A DNA stretch of 64,000 bases, from NCBI RefSeq assembly GCF_000011645.1, contig NC_006270.3, positions 2,291,501-2,355,500 on the forward strand. Direction: 5' to 3'. Source of the stretch: Bacillus licheniformis DSM 13 = ATCC 14580. Its GTDB lineage: Bacteria; Bacillota; Bacilli; Bacillales; Bacillaceae. A model generated the notes under the pieces. The model had not been told where the DNA came from and did no database searches. It worked only from the letters and a program-made list of their open reading frames with translations. Of this stretch, positions 42,508-51,646 are shown in pieces (position 1 is the first letter of the stretch; every line of letters begins with the position of its first letter). A program made the position numbers and the translations under genes.

Positions 42508-43275
42508 TTATTTCGCCGTTGTTTCGGAGATGAATTTAGACAGTTCTTTAAGCTCTTTGTCAGATCCTTTAAAAACGCCGGCAGGCATTTCGCCTTTTCC
42601 TTCCTTGGCGATTTTCGCAATCTCTTCAGGAGACAAGCCGTTGTCAACGAGAGACGGGCCTGCCGCTCCTCCTTGCATGTTGTCTCCGTGGCACGAGATA
42701 CAGCCCTGCTCCTGATAAATCTTATAGCCTTCCGCACTCGTATCAATATCGGCCTCTTCCTTGATTTTACCCTGCTCTTCAGCAGCGGCCCAGTCGTGAG
42801 TGACAACGGACTGCCACGTTAAGAAAACCGTCGCTGAAATCGCCAAAAGCATCAACCCTACGGCAACCGGGCGTTTAAACGGCCTTCTTTCAGGGCCTCT
42901 GTCAAGAAACGGCGCCAATAAAAGCGCTCCGAACGCAATTGTCGGGATAATAATCGCGCCGACAACCGTATACGGTCCGGCAGCATATTCGTATTTCAGC
43001 AATTGGTAAAGAAATAGAAAATACCAGTCTGGCAAAGGTATGTAGCCGGTATCGGTCGGATCTGCCATCCGCTCGAGCGGAGGCTCATGCACGATGGTCA
43101 GCACGAGAAAACCGACAAGGAAAACCGCTCCGACCATCCATTCTTTCAGCAGGAAATTCGGCCAGAACGCTTCCGTTTTCCCTGGAAATTCGGAATAATC
43201 TTTTGGAATATTCGGTTTTCTTTCCGCCGGGATCCGTGAATCACCGACAAACTTCATCCCTTTTCCCCTTTTCAT
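42508..43275 (-). CDS. qcrC: QcrC, menaquinol:cytochrome c reductase cytochrome b/c subunit
   Basis: A 255-residue fusion of a subunit IV-like membrane part (PLPDWYFLFLYQLLKYEY) and a C-terminal cytochrome c domain with one heme motif CISCH and a distal Met (GEMPAG). Third subunit of the bc-type complex III. AAGGAGGGG precedes the ATG. Last gene of qcrABC. Confidence 0.96.
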   Translation of the reverse strand: MKRGKGMKFVGDSRIPAERKPNIPKDYSEFPGKTEAFWPNFLLKEWMVGAVFLVGFLVLTIVHEPPLERMADPTDTGYIPLPDWYFLFLYQLLKYEYAAGPYTVVGAIIIPTIAFGALLLAPFLDRGPERRPFKRPVAVGLMLLAISATVFLTWQSVVTHDWAAAEEQGKIKEEADIDTSAEGYKIYQEQGCISCHGDNMQGGAAGPSLVDNGLSPEEIAKIAKEGKGEMPAGVFKGSDKELKELSKFISETTAK

Positions 43276-43307
43276 GCCATCCCCTCCTTCTCAATTGAGT
43301 CGCTCGT

Positions 43308-43982
43308 TTACAGCGGCCCAGAAATTCCTTGTTTGCGAATCATGATAAAGTGTGCAGCCATCAGTCCGAACAGAGCGGCTGGCAGGAAAAAGACGTGTAT
43401 GGCAAAAAAGCGCGTCAACGTCTGAGCGCCGACAATATCCGGATGACCGGCAAGCAATGTTTTAATTTCCGAGCCGATCAGCGGCGTCGCCTCAGCAATC
43501 TGCAAACCTACTTTTGTCGCAAACAGAGCTTTCATATCCCAAGGCAAAAGGTAGCCTGTAAAACCTAAACCAAGCATGACAAAGAAGATTAAAACGCCGA
43601 CAATCCAGTTCAGCTCTCTCGGCTTCTTATAAGCCCCCTGGAAGAAAACCCTGAGCGTATGAAGAAACATCATCACGATGACCAAGCTTGCACCCCAGTG
43701 GTGCATTCCCCTTACAATCTGTCCGAACGCCACTTCATTTTGCAAATAATAAACAGATTCCCAGGCATTTTTAATATCCGGAACGTAGTACATCGTCAAA
43801 AACATGCCGGACAGCACCTGAATCACCGTCACGAAAAACGTCAATCCCCCGAAGCAGTACACGAAAGCTGAAAAATGGTGAGCCGGGTTTACGTGTTCAG
43901 GAACTTCATGGTCGGCGATGTCCCGCCAGAGCGGCGTAATATCAAGTCTTTCATCCACCCAGTCATAAATTTTGTTTAGCAT
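43308..43982 (-). CDS. qcrB: QcrB, menaquinol:cytochrome c reductase cytochrome b subunit
   Basis: 224 residues, same length as B. subtilis QcrB and almost identical. Four membrane helices with heme-ligand histidines (for example in IVRGMHHWGASLVIVMMFLHTLRVF and FFAIHVFFLPAALFGLMAAHF). The start MLNKIYDW at 43982 is 2 bp after the qcrA stop; the GTG at 43988 is rejected. Confidence 0.97.
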   Translation of the reverse strand: MLNKIYDWVDERLDITPLWRDIADHEVPEHVNPAHHFSAFVYCFGGLTFFVTVIQVLSGMFLTMYYVPDIKNAWESVYYLQNEVAFGQIVRGMHHWGASLVIVMMFLHTLRVFFQGAYKKPRELNWIVGVLIFFVMLGLGFTGYLLPWDMKALFATKVGLQIAEATPLIGSEIKTLLAGHPDIVGAQTLTRFFAIHVFFLPAALFGLMAAHFIMIRKQGISGPL

Positions 43983-43984
43983 GA

Positions 43985-44491
43985 TCACCCATCCTTCCTC
44001 GGCTTGGCTTTCCCTAAGTAAAGGTAGCCGTCTTTAACCTCTTGCTCATAGCGGTCCAAAGGAGCAAGCGGCGGAGTTCCGGGCACGTTGGTACCATCCT
44101 TTTCATAAAGTCCGTAATGGCACGGACAAAAGAACTTATTCGGATTTTTAGGATCGCTGTTCCAGTTGACCGTACACCCCAAATGTTTACAAACCGGTGA
44201 TAAAGCTACAATTTCGTCCCCACTTTTGAAAACCCACGCCGATCTCGATTCTTCCGATTCGTACCAGGCATCCACTTGTTTGATTTTAAAATCGAAGCGC
44301 TGCGGTTCATTTGTCAATTCATCAACGCTGACAACCTGAACCATGTCCTGATCTTCAGTCGGCCTTAAAACCGGATCGAGCGCGAAGCGAACCATAGGCA
44401 TGAGCATCCCCGCCGCCATAAAGCCGCCGACTCCGGTCAGCGTATAGTTTAAAAACTGACGTCTGGATACCCGATGTCTTTTTTCGCTCAT
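43985..44491 (-). CDS. qcrA: QcrA, Rieske iron-sulfur protein
   Basis: 168 residues. An N-terminal twin-arginine-like RRQFLNYTLTGVGGF membrane anchor precedes the Rieske 2Fe-2S motifs CKHLGC and CPCHYGLYE. It passes electrons from menaquinol to the cytochrome c of QcrC. The ATG at 44491 (MSEKRH) has GGGGGG eight bases upstream; the frame to 44509 is too close to that site. Confidence 0.96.
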   Translation of the reverse strand: MSEKRHRVSRRQFLNYTLTGVGGFMAAGMLMPMVRFALDPVLRPTEDQDMVQVVSVDELTNEPQRFDFKIKQVDAWYESEESRSAWVFKSGDEIVALSPVCKHLGCTVNWNSDPKNPNKFFCPCHYGLYEKDGTNVPGTPPLAPLDRYEQEVKDGYLYLGKAKPRKDG

Positions 44492-44566
44492 CTTCATATC
44501 CCCCCTCAAGTCCCCAGCTACAATATAACTGAAATAGAAAAAAATTCATGAAACTAGGACACCCTC

Positions 44567-44595
44567 ATAATATATCAATATTTTAGGAAGGTCAA
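44567..44595 (-). promoter_or_regulatory. promoter of qcrABC
   Basis: TTGACC, 17-bp spacer, TATTAT on the minus strand, about 75 bp before qcrA in an AT-rich region. Confidence 0.72.
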
Positions 44596-44637
44596 CATTC
44601 CCAAAATCATTATACAAAGGAAATGTAAGTGTTTTTA

Positions 44638-45084
44638 TCAAGAGTTCCAATATTGTAACAAAATGTTCAATATTTGCTCAATTTGATCTTCCAGCAGCTT
44701 CTGCTTTAACGAATCCTTCATATGTTCGAGAGGAATCGCCGGAACCCACAGCAGCTTTTGCTCGCTGTCGAGCATCTGCTTCCAGCGTTCATCCGTCGTT
44801 AAAAAAACGATGTGGCGAAAATGTTTTTCGGCCATTTCTTTTAAATCGGCGATATGCTGCGCCGATTTTTCATCCGCTTCTAAATATGTACAGGGCGGAA
44901 ACAGGTAGATTCTGCCCTTCAGCTGCCTTTCGAGTTCTTCTGCAAGTATAGACGTAAATTCCCCTTTTGATACGGCCGATTTAAACTGATCTCCAAGATC
45001 AACCGATATTAAAGGGATGACAGCTGTATCGATGTATTCTTTCGCGTTCAAGTAAACATCCGCATCGTGCGTATTCCATTTCAC
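44638..45084 (-). CDS. ypiF: YpiF, DUF2487 protein
   Basis: A 148-residue cytosolic protein beginning MKWNTHDADVYLNAKEYIDTAVIPL, matching the YpiF (DUF2487) family. Located between ypiB and qcrA as in B. subtilis. No catalytic motif is visible; function unknown. Confidence 0.86.
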   Translation of the reverse strand: MKWNTHDADVYLNAKEYIDTAVIPLISVDLGDQFKSAVSKGEFTSILAEELERQLKGRIYLFPPCTYLEADEKSAQHIADLKEMAEKHFRHIVFLTTDERWKQMLDSEQKLLWVPAIPLEHMKDSLKQKLLEDQIEQILNILLQYWNS

Positions 45085-45128
45085 GGCTTTCGTCCTCCCC
45101 GTTTTGACAGCGCTTTCTCAGAGCTGAA

Positions 45129-45153
45129 CAAGCCTTGCTTTCGGCAAGGCTTG
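45129..45153 (-). terminator. hairpin between ypiB and ypiF
   Basis: Perfect 10-bp stem CAAGCCTTGC / GCAAGGCTTG just after the ypiB stop; no T-run, so a weak terminator or an RNA stabiliser. Confidence 0.5.
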
Positions 45154-45165
45154 ATTGGCAGCGGA

Positions 45166-45705
45166 TTATCGCAGCTGGCTCAGTTGTTTAGCTAGTTTTT
45201 CGAAGCTTTCTTTATCCTGGCGGTCAAGCGCTTCGTCGATTTCCCGCAGCAGCTTTTGTCTCTGAAAAGTGGCAATGGAATGCTCCAAAATCTGTTCAGC
45301 GACAATTTTATCTTTTTCATTTTCATATAGGTCTTTCGGAATATGCGGATTGGCTTCGAGTACAGCCGCATATTCCGGAGAATTATAGGCTGAGCGGAAG
45401 TTCAGCTGGATAAAGAGATCCTGCTGCTTATTCAGCCTGATATCATGAAATGATTTTTCTGCATCGGTCGTCATGACATTTTCTTTATAAAAACGAAAAG
45501 GCACTTCCTCAACGCAGTGGGTAGACATGATAATGCCCCTCGGACAAAATTCGGCCTGCTCGACAAAATGCACTTTTTCCATCAGCGAGTCATGGCTCAT
45601 TAAATAATTCAGAATCCATACACACTCTCTTCGTTTCAGCTGATAATGGTTGAGAAACCAGCGGATAAAATCTTTTTTTTCATTGACAGAAACAGGGGTC
45701 TGCAT
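45166..45705 (-). CDS. ypiB: YpiB, UPF0302 family protein
   Basis: A 179-residue protein of the YpiB/UPF0302 family with typical FIRWFLNHYQLKRRECVWILNYLMSH and ARGIIMST-like (CPRGIIMSTHCVEEVPFRFYKEN) text. The C-terminal 60 residues form a helical IDEALD-type domain found in several Bacillus small regulators. AGAGGAGGG precedes the ATG. In B. subtilis YpiA and YpiB affect qcrA stability or expression, which fits the neighbourhood. Confidence 0.88.
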   Translation of the reverse strand: MQTPVSVNEKKDFIRWFLNHYQLKRRECVWILNYLMSHDSLMEKVHFVEQAEFCPRGIIMSTHCVEEVPFRFYKENVMTTDAEKSFHDIRLNKQQDLFIQLNFRSAYNSPEYAAVLEANPHIPKDLYENEKDKIVAEQILEHSIATFQRQKLLREIDEALDRQDKESFEKLAKQLSQLR

Positions 45706-45773
45706 GTTATTCCCTCCTCTATCGCATCTTGTGTATTACTTTATAAATTCCACACAAACCGATCATATCCTGC

Positions 45774-47048
45774 TTATTCAAAGGAATTTTCATCTTCGAT
45801 TCTGAAAATCGTCTCCTGGACTTCCTCGTTTGCCGGGTCGAGCTCTGCCAGTTTTTTCAGCAGAGGCAGCGCTTCTTTCCGCCGTCCTTCTTCAAGCAGA
45901 AACATGGAATATTCGTAAAGGAAATCGGCGTCATCCCGATAGTGCAAAAATGCGTTCTCATATTCCTCGCGGGCTTTGTCGTACGCTTCGGTCCGGGCGA
46001 ACGCCGATGCCAGATGCCAGCTGAACTTCGGATCATCCTCTCCGTATTTGCGCACTTCCCGAACGAGTTCAATGATGCTCTCATCGTCTTCTTCTTCAAG
46101 AAACAGGGCAAGCAGTGTATGAACGGCTTCCAGATATCCGGGATCCAGCGCCAGCGCTTCACGAAGCAGCTCCTTCGCTTCCGAATGCCTTTTCGTTTTT
46201 AAGGCTGCTTTTGCAGCAGAAAGATAAAGCTCTTTGTTGAATTCATCGACACGGATTCCTTCTTTTGCCGTTTCGAATGCTTCCTCATAAAGCCCTTCTG
46301 TTTCAAAGCTGTTGGCCAGAGGCTTGTAAAGCGAAGAATAAGCGGGATCCATTTCCTTCAGCTCTGTCAGCTGTTTAATCGCAGTTTTAGGATACCCCGC
46401 TTTCAGTGCCGTAAAACCAAAGCCGAACAGTGTGTTGGGCTCGGGGTTCTCCTTGACGGCTTTTTCATACCATTCAAGCGCTTCTTCAAACGCTCCGGAT
46501 GAACTTAATGATTCCGCCAGCCTTTGGTACACATTGACGCCGCCGATGACGGCTTCTTCTTCGGCCGCTTTTTTGAATTGACGGACCGCTTTGCCGTAAG
46601 CTCCCTGAGTAAAATACAGCTCTCCCAAAGCAAAATCGATAACCGGCTCATCCGGCAAAATGGCTTGCGCCTTTAACAGCTTTTGCTCGCTGACTTCAAA
46701 CAGACCCTGCATCTGATAGAGATCAGCCATTAAAAGCAGGCACTGCGGGTACGCCTCGTCTGTTTCCGGAATCGTTTCGAGCACGCTGAGCGCTTTTTCT
46801 TCCTGATCGGTTTCGATGAGGAGTTCGGCATAAAAGCATGTCAGTTCTGTTTCATCCGGATACAGTTCATGGAGGTCAGTCACGATGGCGATAGCCTTAT
46901 CGACAATTCCCCATTCGTAATACAGCTGGGCTACTATGGCTTTGTCTTCATCATGAAGGTCAGACTCGATATCAGCAAGTTTTTTCAATCCGCTTTCCGG
47001 GTGGCCTGCTTCAACTAATTTTATGGCTTCTTGAATAGAAGTATTCAA
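45774..47048 (-). CDS. ypiA: YpiA, tetratricopeptide repeat protein
   Basis: A 424-residue protein made almost entirely of TPR units (for example EPVIDFALGELYFTQGAYGKAVRQFKKA and AFEEALEWYEKAVKENPEPNTLFGFG). A protein-protein interaction scaffold in the cytosol. It heads ypiA-ypiB(-ypiF-qcrABC) and has its own promoter, facing away from the end of the aro supraoperon. Confidence 0.92.
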   Translation of the reverse strand: MNTSIQEAIKLVEAGHPESGLKKLADIESDLHDEDKAIVAQLYYEWGIVDKAIAIVTDLHELYPDETELTCFYAELLIETDQEEKALSVLETIPETDEAYPQCLLLMADLYQMQGLFEVSEQKLLKAQAILPDEPVIDFALGELYFTQGAYGKAVRQFKKAAEEEAVIGGVNVYQRLAESLSSSGAFEEALEWYEKAVKENPEPNTLFGFGFTALKAGYPKTAIKQLTELKEMDPAYSSLYKPLANSFETEGLYEEAFETAKEGIRVDEFNKELYLSAAKAALKTKRHSEAKELLREALALDPGYLEAVHTLLALFLEEEDDESIIELVREVRKYGEDDPKFSWHLASAFARTEAYDKAREEYENAFLHYRDDADFLYEYSMFLLEEGRRKEALPLLKKLAELDPANEEVQETIFRIEDENSFE

Positions 47049-47121
47049 ATCTAAACGTCCCTTTCTTTCGTCAATTCATCACCGGCCGTATCAGCCGGCA
47101 TATCGCGGTGAGTTACTTACT

Positions 47122-47150
47122 ATCATAATTCACGCGGCGGTTTCCGGCAA
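47122..47150 (-). promoter_or_regulatory. promoter of ypiA
   Basis: TTGCCG, 17-bp spacer, TATGAT on the minus strand, downstream of the aroE terminator. Confidence 0.6.
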
Positions 47151-47260
47151 ATATGTTGCCCGCACAGCTGTATGGAAGCAGATTGATTCTGTTAAGACAA
47201 GCTATGCCGAAAACATTCGTTTTATGAGCAAATGCCCGGCTTTCATGATTTTCCGGGCAG

Positions 47261-47292
47261 AAAAAGCCTGAGCACAATGCTTCAGGCTTTTT
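47261..47292 (-). terminator. terminator of the aro/trp supraoperon
   Basis: AAAAAGCCTGA-loop-TCAGGCTTTTT at the aroE stop codon. A second hairpin (TGCCCGG/CCGGGCA, 47233-47259) follows on the minus strand. Confidence 0.9.
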
Positions 47293-48568
47293 CTGCAAGC
47301 TTTTCGATATGTTCAAAAAATGAAGGATATGAGACGCTCACAGCTTCGGGCTGTAATATGTCGATCGGCTGCTCGCAGATGCAGGCGGCGATCCCCAGCA
47401 TCATTCCGATCCGGTGGTCCCCATGGCTTGAGACCTTCGCGCCGCCTGTAAGAGGCGTCTTGCCGTGAATCTTCATCCCGTCTTCCGTCGGTTCGATGTT
47501 CGCACCGATTTTTTTCAGCTCTGAGGCGACGGTATCGATCCGGTTCGTTTCTTTTACTTTGAGTTCAGCCGCATCTTTAATGACCGTCGTCCCTTCAGCC
47601 TGTGTTGCTAGAAGCGCGATGATCGGTATTTCATCGATGAGGCGCGGGATCAAATCGCCCGAAATTTCGGCTGCCTTCAAAGAGGACGTTTTGATTCTCA
47701 GATCGCCGTACGGCTCGGTATTTCCTGTGTCCTTTTCTTCGATTTCAAGATCGGCTCCCATTTCTTTCAAGACATCGATGATTCCCGTCCTGGTCGGATT
47801 GAGTCCGACATTGCGAAGCACGACTTCACTGCCAGGAACAAGCGATGCTGCTGCCAGGAAAAACGCAGCTGATGAAATATCACCCGGCACAAAGACTTCT
47901 GCTGCTTTCAGCTGCTGCCCGCCCTCAATGGACACGCTCGTTTCATCTTCCCGAAGGCTGACGCCGAACATAGACAGCATCCGTTCCGTATGGTCTCTTG
48001 ATTTATGAGGCTCCGTCACCGTTGTGGTGCCTTCGGCCTGCAGACCCGCAAGCAGAACGGCCGATTTGATCTGCGCACTTGCAACAGGCGACTGAAAATC
48101 GATCGCCTTCAGATGTCCGCCGCGGACAGAAAGCGGTGTGTATTCCCCTCCGGCGCGGCCGTCGATTTTCGCCCCCATTTTTCGAAGCGGTTCTGTAACA
48201 CGCTTCATCGGCCTTTTGGCGATGCTCTCATCGCCGGCAACCGTACTGTGAAACGGACGCCCCGCCAAAATGCCGAGCATCAGCCTGATCGTCGTTCCGG
48301 AATTCCCCACATCGAGGAGCTCGGCAGGCTCAGCGAGCTGATCGAGCCCTTTGCCGCGGACGGTGACATCACTGCCATTCTGTTCGATTTCGACACCCAT
48401 TTTCCGAAAGCAGGCGATCGTGCTCAAGCAGTCGGCTCCTGGCAAAAAGTTTTTGATGACCGTTTTCCCTTCTGCCATGGCTCCGAACATAACAGAACGA
48501 TGGGAGATGGATTTATCTCCCGGAATATGAAGCTCTCCCTTTAGTGAACTGATTTTTCCTCTTTTCAT
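47282..48568 (-). CDS. aroE: AroE (AroA-type), EPSP synthase
   Basis: 428 residues, same length as the B. subtilis protein named AroE, which is 3-phosphoshikimate 1-carboxyvinyltransferase (E. coli AroA), not shikimate dehydrogenase. Motifs: PGDKSISHRSVMFGA, LDVGNSGTTIRLM, KESDR-like KETNRIDT and SHGDHRIGMML. It makes EPSP from shikimate-3-phosphate and PEP. GAGGTGG precedes the ATG at 48568; the frame to 48676 overlaps tyrA and is rejected. Last gene of the supraoperon. Confidence 0.96.
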   Translation of the reverse strand: MKRGKISSLKGELHIPGDKSISHRSVMFGAMAEGKTVIKNFLPGADCLSTIACFRKMGVEIEQNGSDVTVRGKGLDQLAEPAELLDVGNSGTTIRLMLGILAGRPFHSTVAGDESIAKRPMKRVTEPLRKMGAKIDGRAGGEYTPLSVRGGHLKAIDFQSPVASAQIKSAVLLAGLQAEGTTTVTEPHKSRDHTERMLSMFGVSLREDETSVSIEGGQQLKAAEVFVPGDISSAAFFLAAASLVPGSEVVLRNVGLNPTRTGIIDVLKEMGADLEIEEKDTGNTEPYGDLRIKTSSLKAAEISGDLIPRLIDEIPIIALLATQAEGTTVIKDAAELKVKETNRIDTVASELKKIGANIEPTEDGMKIHGKTPLTGGAKVSSHGDHRIGMMLGIAACICEQPIDILQPEAVSVSYPSFFEHIEKLAEKA

Positions 48569-48578
48569 GTGTTCCACC

Positions 48579-49694
48579 TCAATCAGCATAAAATGTTTCG
48601 TATTTTGCGCGGGTTTGGATGCATTTTTCGGCGCGTTTTCGATCTTCATCGGATTGAAAGCTGATTCTGAGAACACCGTTTATGTCTTCCCTTGTTTCGA
48701 TAATCCGGATGTTCGTAATGCTGATTTGCTCGTCGGCGAGGATCGCCGTAATTTCCGAAATAACCCCCGGATGGTCCGGGACATCGACATAAAGATCGTA
48801 AAAGGAAGGAATCGCGCCTTTTTGCCGCAAAGGCAGACCGTCGCGGTATTCCTTGGCTTGCCGAAAAAATTCAAACAGCCCGTCTGCATCTTCATTTTCG
48901 ACAAAAGACTGGATTCTGTCCAGCTCTTGTTTCCATTCGTCAAACCGCTCCAATATTTTATCTTTATTGTGCAAGAGAATATCGCGCCACATCGCCGGGC
49001 TGCTTGAGGCAATCCTCGTGATATCGCGGAAGCCTCCTGCGGCAAAACGCTTGACGAGCGGGTACTGATCTTCGAATTTGACGGTCTGGTGGACGAGACT
49101 CGCCGCCACGATATGCGGAAAATGGCTGATCACGCTTGTAACAGCGTCATGTTCAGCAGGAGACATTTCCACAAACTTTGCATTTGTTCCTTTGAGCAGA
49201 TCTTTTAAAGAAGCAACCGCTTCTTTGCCGGCGGAGCCGGATGGCGTCAAAATATAAAACGCGTTCTCGAAAAGGAAGTCTTTGGCGGCAGCGACGCCCG
49301 ATTTATGCGAGCCTGCCATCGGATGGCCTCCGATAAACCTGTAGTCATCCGGCAGCACTTTTTCGGCATGGCTGACGACCTTTTGTTTCGTGCTGCCGAC
49401 ATCTGTAATGAGCAGCTTTTTCTTGATGCCTGAAGCGGCAAGCTCATCAAGCATGTGAAGCGTCTGTTCGACCGGCGCCGCTAAGAAAACAGTCGACGCT
49501 TCTTTCACCCCTTCTAAAAAAGAAGCGGCCGGAGCATCAATTACGCCAAGCTTTTGTGCAGCCCTTGCCTGCTCTTCTGACACGTCAAACCCGATAATCC
49601 GTTTGCCCGGGTGTTCCTTTTTGATGGCCAGGGCGATCGAACCGCCGATTAAGCCCAAACCGGCCAACAAAATCGTTTCATTCGGTTGAGTCAT
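48579..49694 (-). CDS. tyrA: TyrA, prephenate dehydrogenase
   Basis: 371 residues. NAD-binding GLGLIGGSIALAIKK at the N-terminus, catalytic GGHPMAGSHKSG, SPAEHDAVTSVISHFPH, and a C-terminal ACT domain (about 295-365, VDVPDHPGVISEITAILADEQISI) for tyrosine feedback. Converts prephenate to 4-hydroxyphenylpyruvate. Between hisC and aroE. Confidence 0.95.
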   Translation of the reverse strand: MTQPNETILLAGLGLIGGSIALAIKKEHPGKRIIGFDVSEEQARAAQKLGVIDAPAASFLEGVKEASTVFLAAPVEQTLHMLDELAASGIKKKLLITDVGSTKQKVVSHAEKVLPDDYRFIGGHPMAGSHKSGVAAAKDFLFENAFYILTPSGSAGKEAVASLKDLLKGTNAKFVEMSPAEHDAVTSVISHFPHIVAASLVHQTVKFEDQYPLVKRFAAGGFRDITRIASSSPAMWRDILLHNKDKILERFDEWKQELDRIQSFVENEDADGLFEFFRQAKEYRDGLPLRQKGAIPSFYDLYVDVPDHPGVISEITAILADEQISITNIRIIETREDINGVLRISFQSDEDRKRAEKCIQTRAKYETFYAD

Positions 49695-49724
49695 TTTTTA
49701 TCACCTAGTTCATCAATAGACTAA

Positions 49725-49748
49725 AGAGGTGACTGAATCATCACCTCT
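49725..49748 (-). other. hairpin between hisC and tyrA
   Basis: AGAGGTGA-loop-TCACCTCT directly after the hisC stop, without a good T-run. Its second arm is also complementary to the tyrA ribosome binding site AGGTGA at about 49702-49707. Confidence 0.5.
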
Positions 49749-50833
49749 TACAACATGCCGGCTAACGTTTTCAAAAAGCCTTCGTTCTGTTCCTTCGTAC
49801 CGACCGATATTCTAAGGAACGTCGGAAAGCCGAGCGCATTCCCGGATCTGACGATATAGCCTTTTTTCAGCAGCTCTGAGAAAAGTTCGTCTGCATCCCG
49901 TTTAAAATCAATCAGCACAAAGTTCGTTTGTGAAGGATAGTAATTTAGCCCGTGCTCATCACAGAAATCGTAGTACTGTTTGAGCCCTTCATTGTTTTTT
50001 CTCACACAGTCGTGGATAAATGCCTGATCGCCGAGGGCGGCAAGCGCGGCCGCCTGGCCGAGCCGGTTTGTATTAAACGGCTGTCTCGCCGGCTCAATCG
50101 CCTGAATCAGCTGTTCAGAAGCAATCCCGTAGCCCACCCTTAAAGACGCCAAACCGTAGGCTTTTGAGAACGTCCTGAGAATCATCAGGTTCGGAAAGCG
50201 CTCCAGAAGCGGGATGGTCTCGGGGTAGTCTTCAGCCGTTACGTATTCGTAATAAGCTTCATCAACGACAGCAAGGACATGTTCCGGCACTTTTTCAAGG
50301 AAACGGATCAAGTTGCGGCCGGATTCATACGTTCCGGTCGGATTGTTCGGGCTGCAAACCCAGACAACCTTCGTCTGTTCATCGATCGCCTTCAGCATTG
50401 CATCAAGGTCGTGGCAGCCGTTTTCGAGCAGGCCGACTTCTCTGACTTCCGCTCCTTCGATGACAGCGTTGTGCTTGTATTGTGAAAATGTCGGATTCGC
50501 CATTACAGTGTTTGAGGCAGGGTCCAACAAAGAACGGGAAATAATTTGAATGACTTCGTCCGTTCCGTTTCCCAGGATGATGTTCGTTTCATTTACGCCG
50601 AGATGGGAGGCAAGCTTTGTTCTCAATGCCGCACTATAGCCGTCAGGATAGAGAGCCATTTGCTGCACCTCAATCTGGAGGGCTTCCTTTGCCGCTTCTG
50701 AACAGCCGTAAGGATTCTCATTTGAAGCGAGCTTGACGACCCGGTCGAGGTTGAACTCTTTTTTGACCTCTTCAATCGGTTTGCCCGGCTGGTAAGGCGT
50801 TAATTGTTTTAACTGTTCTTTAATTTGCAACAT
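49748..50833 (-). CDS. hisC: HisC, histidinol-phosphate/aromatic aminotransferase
   Basis: A 361-residue PLP enzyme. SPNNPTGTY, DEAYYEY and the PLP lysine in TFSKAYGLASLRVGYG. In B. subtilis this trp-linked enzyme serves both histidine synthesis and the last step of tyrosine and phenylalanine synthesis, which explains its place between trpA and tyrA. Starts 10 bp after trpA. Confidence 0.95.
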   Translation of the reverse strand: MLQIKEQLKQLTPYQPGKPIEEVKKEFNLDRVVKLASNENPYGCSEAAKEALQIEVQQMALYPDGYSAALRTKLASHLGVNETNIILGNGTDEVIQIISRSLLDPASNTVMANPTFSQYKHNAVIEGAEVREVGLLENGCHDLDAMLKAIDEQTKVVWVCSPNNPTGTYESGRNLIRFLEKVPEHVLAVVDEAYYEYVTAEDYPETIPLLERFPNLMILRTFSKAYGLASLRVGYGIASEQLIQAIEPARQPFNTNRLGQAAALAALGDQAFIHDCVRKNNEGLKQYYDFCDEHGLNYYPSQTNFVLIDFKRDADELFSELLKKGYIVRSGNALGFPTFLRISVGTKEQNEGFLKTLAGML

Positions 50834-50842
50834 TCTGTCACC

Positions 50843-51646
50843 TCATTTTACCATGTACGATCCGCTAAATGTCTTAGCGTATGCCTCAAACGCCTTTAAG
50901 GCTTGTTCCCTTGTCTCAGGGGCGACGAGTTCGTCTTTCAGCTCCTCGATCTTTCTGACAAGGGCGCTTCCCACGACAACGCCGTCCGCCAGTTCATTCA
51001 TCATCTCCACTTGTTTGGAGCTGGAAATCCCAAACCCGACGGCAACCGGGACGGAGCTCATTCCTTTAACAGACCTGATAAATGAAGAAACAGAATCTTC
51101 GAATTCATTGCGCACACCTGTGACACCGAGCGAAGAAACGCAATACACAAAACCTTCCGCCTGCTGCGTTATTTTTTGAATGCGCGATTCGCTTGTCGGC
51201 GCGACCAGCGAAATATAGGTAATCCCGTGTTTTTTACACTGCTGCTGCAAATATACGCTTTCCTCAAAAGGAAGGTCCGGTACAAGGAGTCCGTCTAGCT
51301 GATTTTGTCGCAGTAAAGCGAAAAAGTGATCTGTATCTAATTGTAACACAGGATTATAATACGTAAAGAGAATAATCGGAATATGGACGCCGTTTTTTTT
51401 CATTTCACCGCCAAGCCTGATCGCTTTTACGATGTTCATATCGTTGTCAAGCGCCCTTTTTGATGCGCGCTGAATCACCGGGCCGTCAGCGAGCGGATCA
51501 GAATACGGAACCCCGAGTTCAAGGGCGGACGCTCCCGCCTCTTGAAGAGATTTTGCCAGCTCGATCGAGATTTCTGGCAGCGGGTCTCCCGCTGTAATAA
51601 ACGGAACAAATAGCTTATCGGACGGCTGTTTTTTCAGATTGAACAT
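50843..51646 (-). CDS. trpA: TrpA, tryptophan synthase alpha subunit
   Basis: A 267-residue TIM-barrel that cleaves indole-3-glycerol phosphate to indole. Catalytic Glu in ALELGVPYSDPLADGPVIQ and Asp in LLVPDLPFEES. Overlaps the end of trpB by 32 bases. Confidence 0.97.
   Translation of the reverse strand: MFNLKKQPSDKLFVPFITAGDPLPEISIELAKSLQEAGASALELGVPYSDPLADGPVIQRASKRALDNDMNIVKAIRLGGEMKKNGVHIPIILFTYYNPVLQLDTDHFFALLRQNQLDGLLVPDLPFEESVYLQQQCKKHGITYISLVAPTSESRIQKITQQAEGFVYCVSSLGVTGVRNEFEDSVSSFIRSVKGMSSVPVAVGFGISSSKQVEMMNELADGVVVGSALVRKIEELKDELVAPETREQALKAFEAYAKTFSGSYMVK

Noticed and set aside
47113..47316. 67-codon minus-strand frame between aroE and ypiA
   Set aside because: No ribosome binding site; it runs through the aroE terminator.
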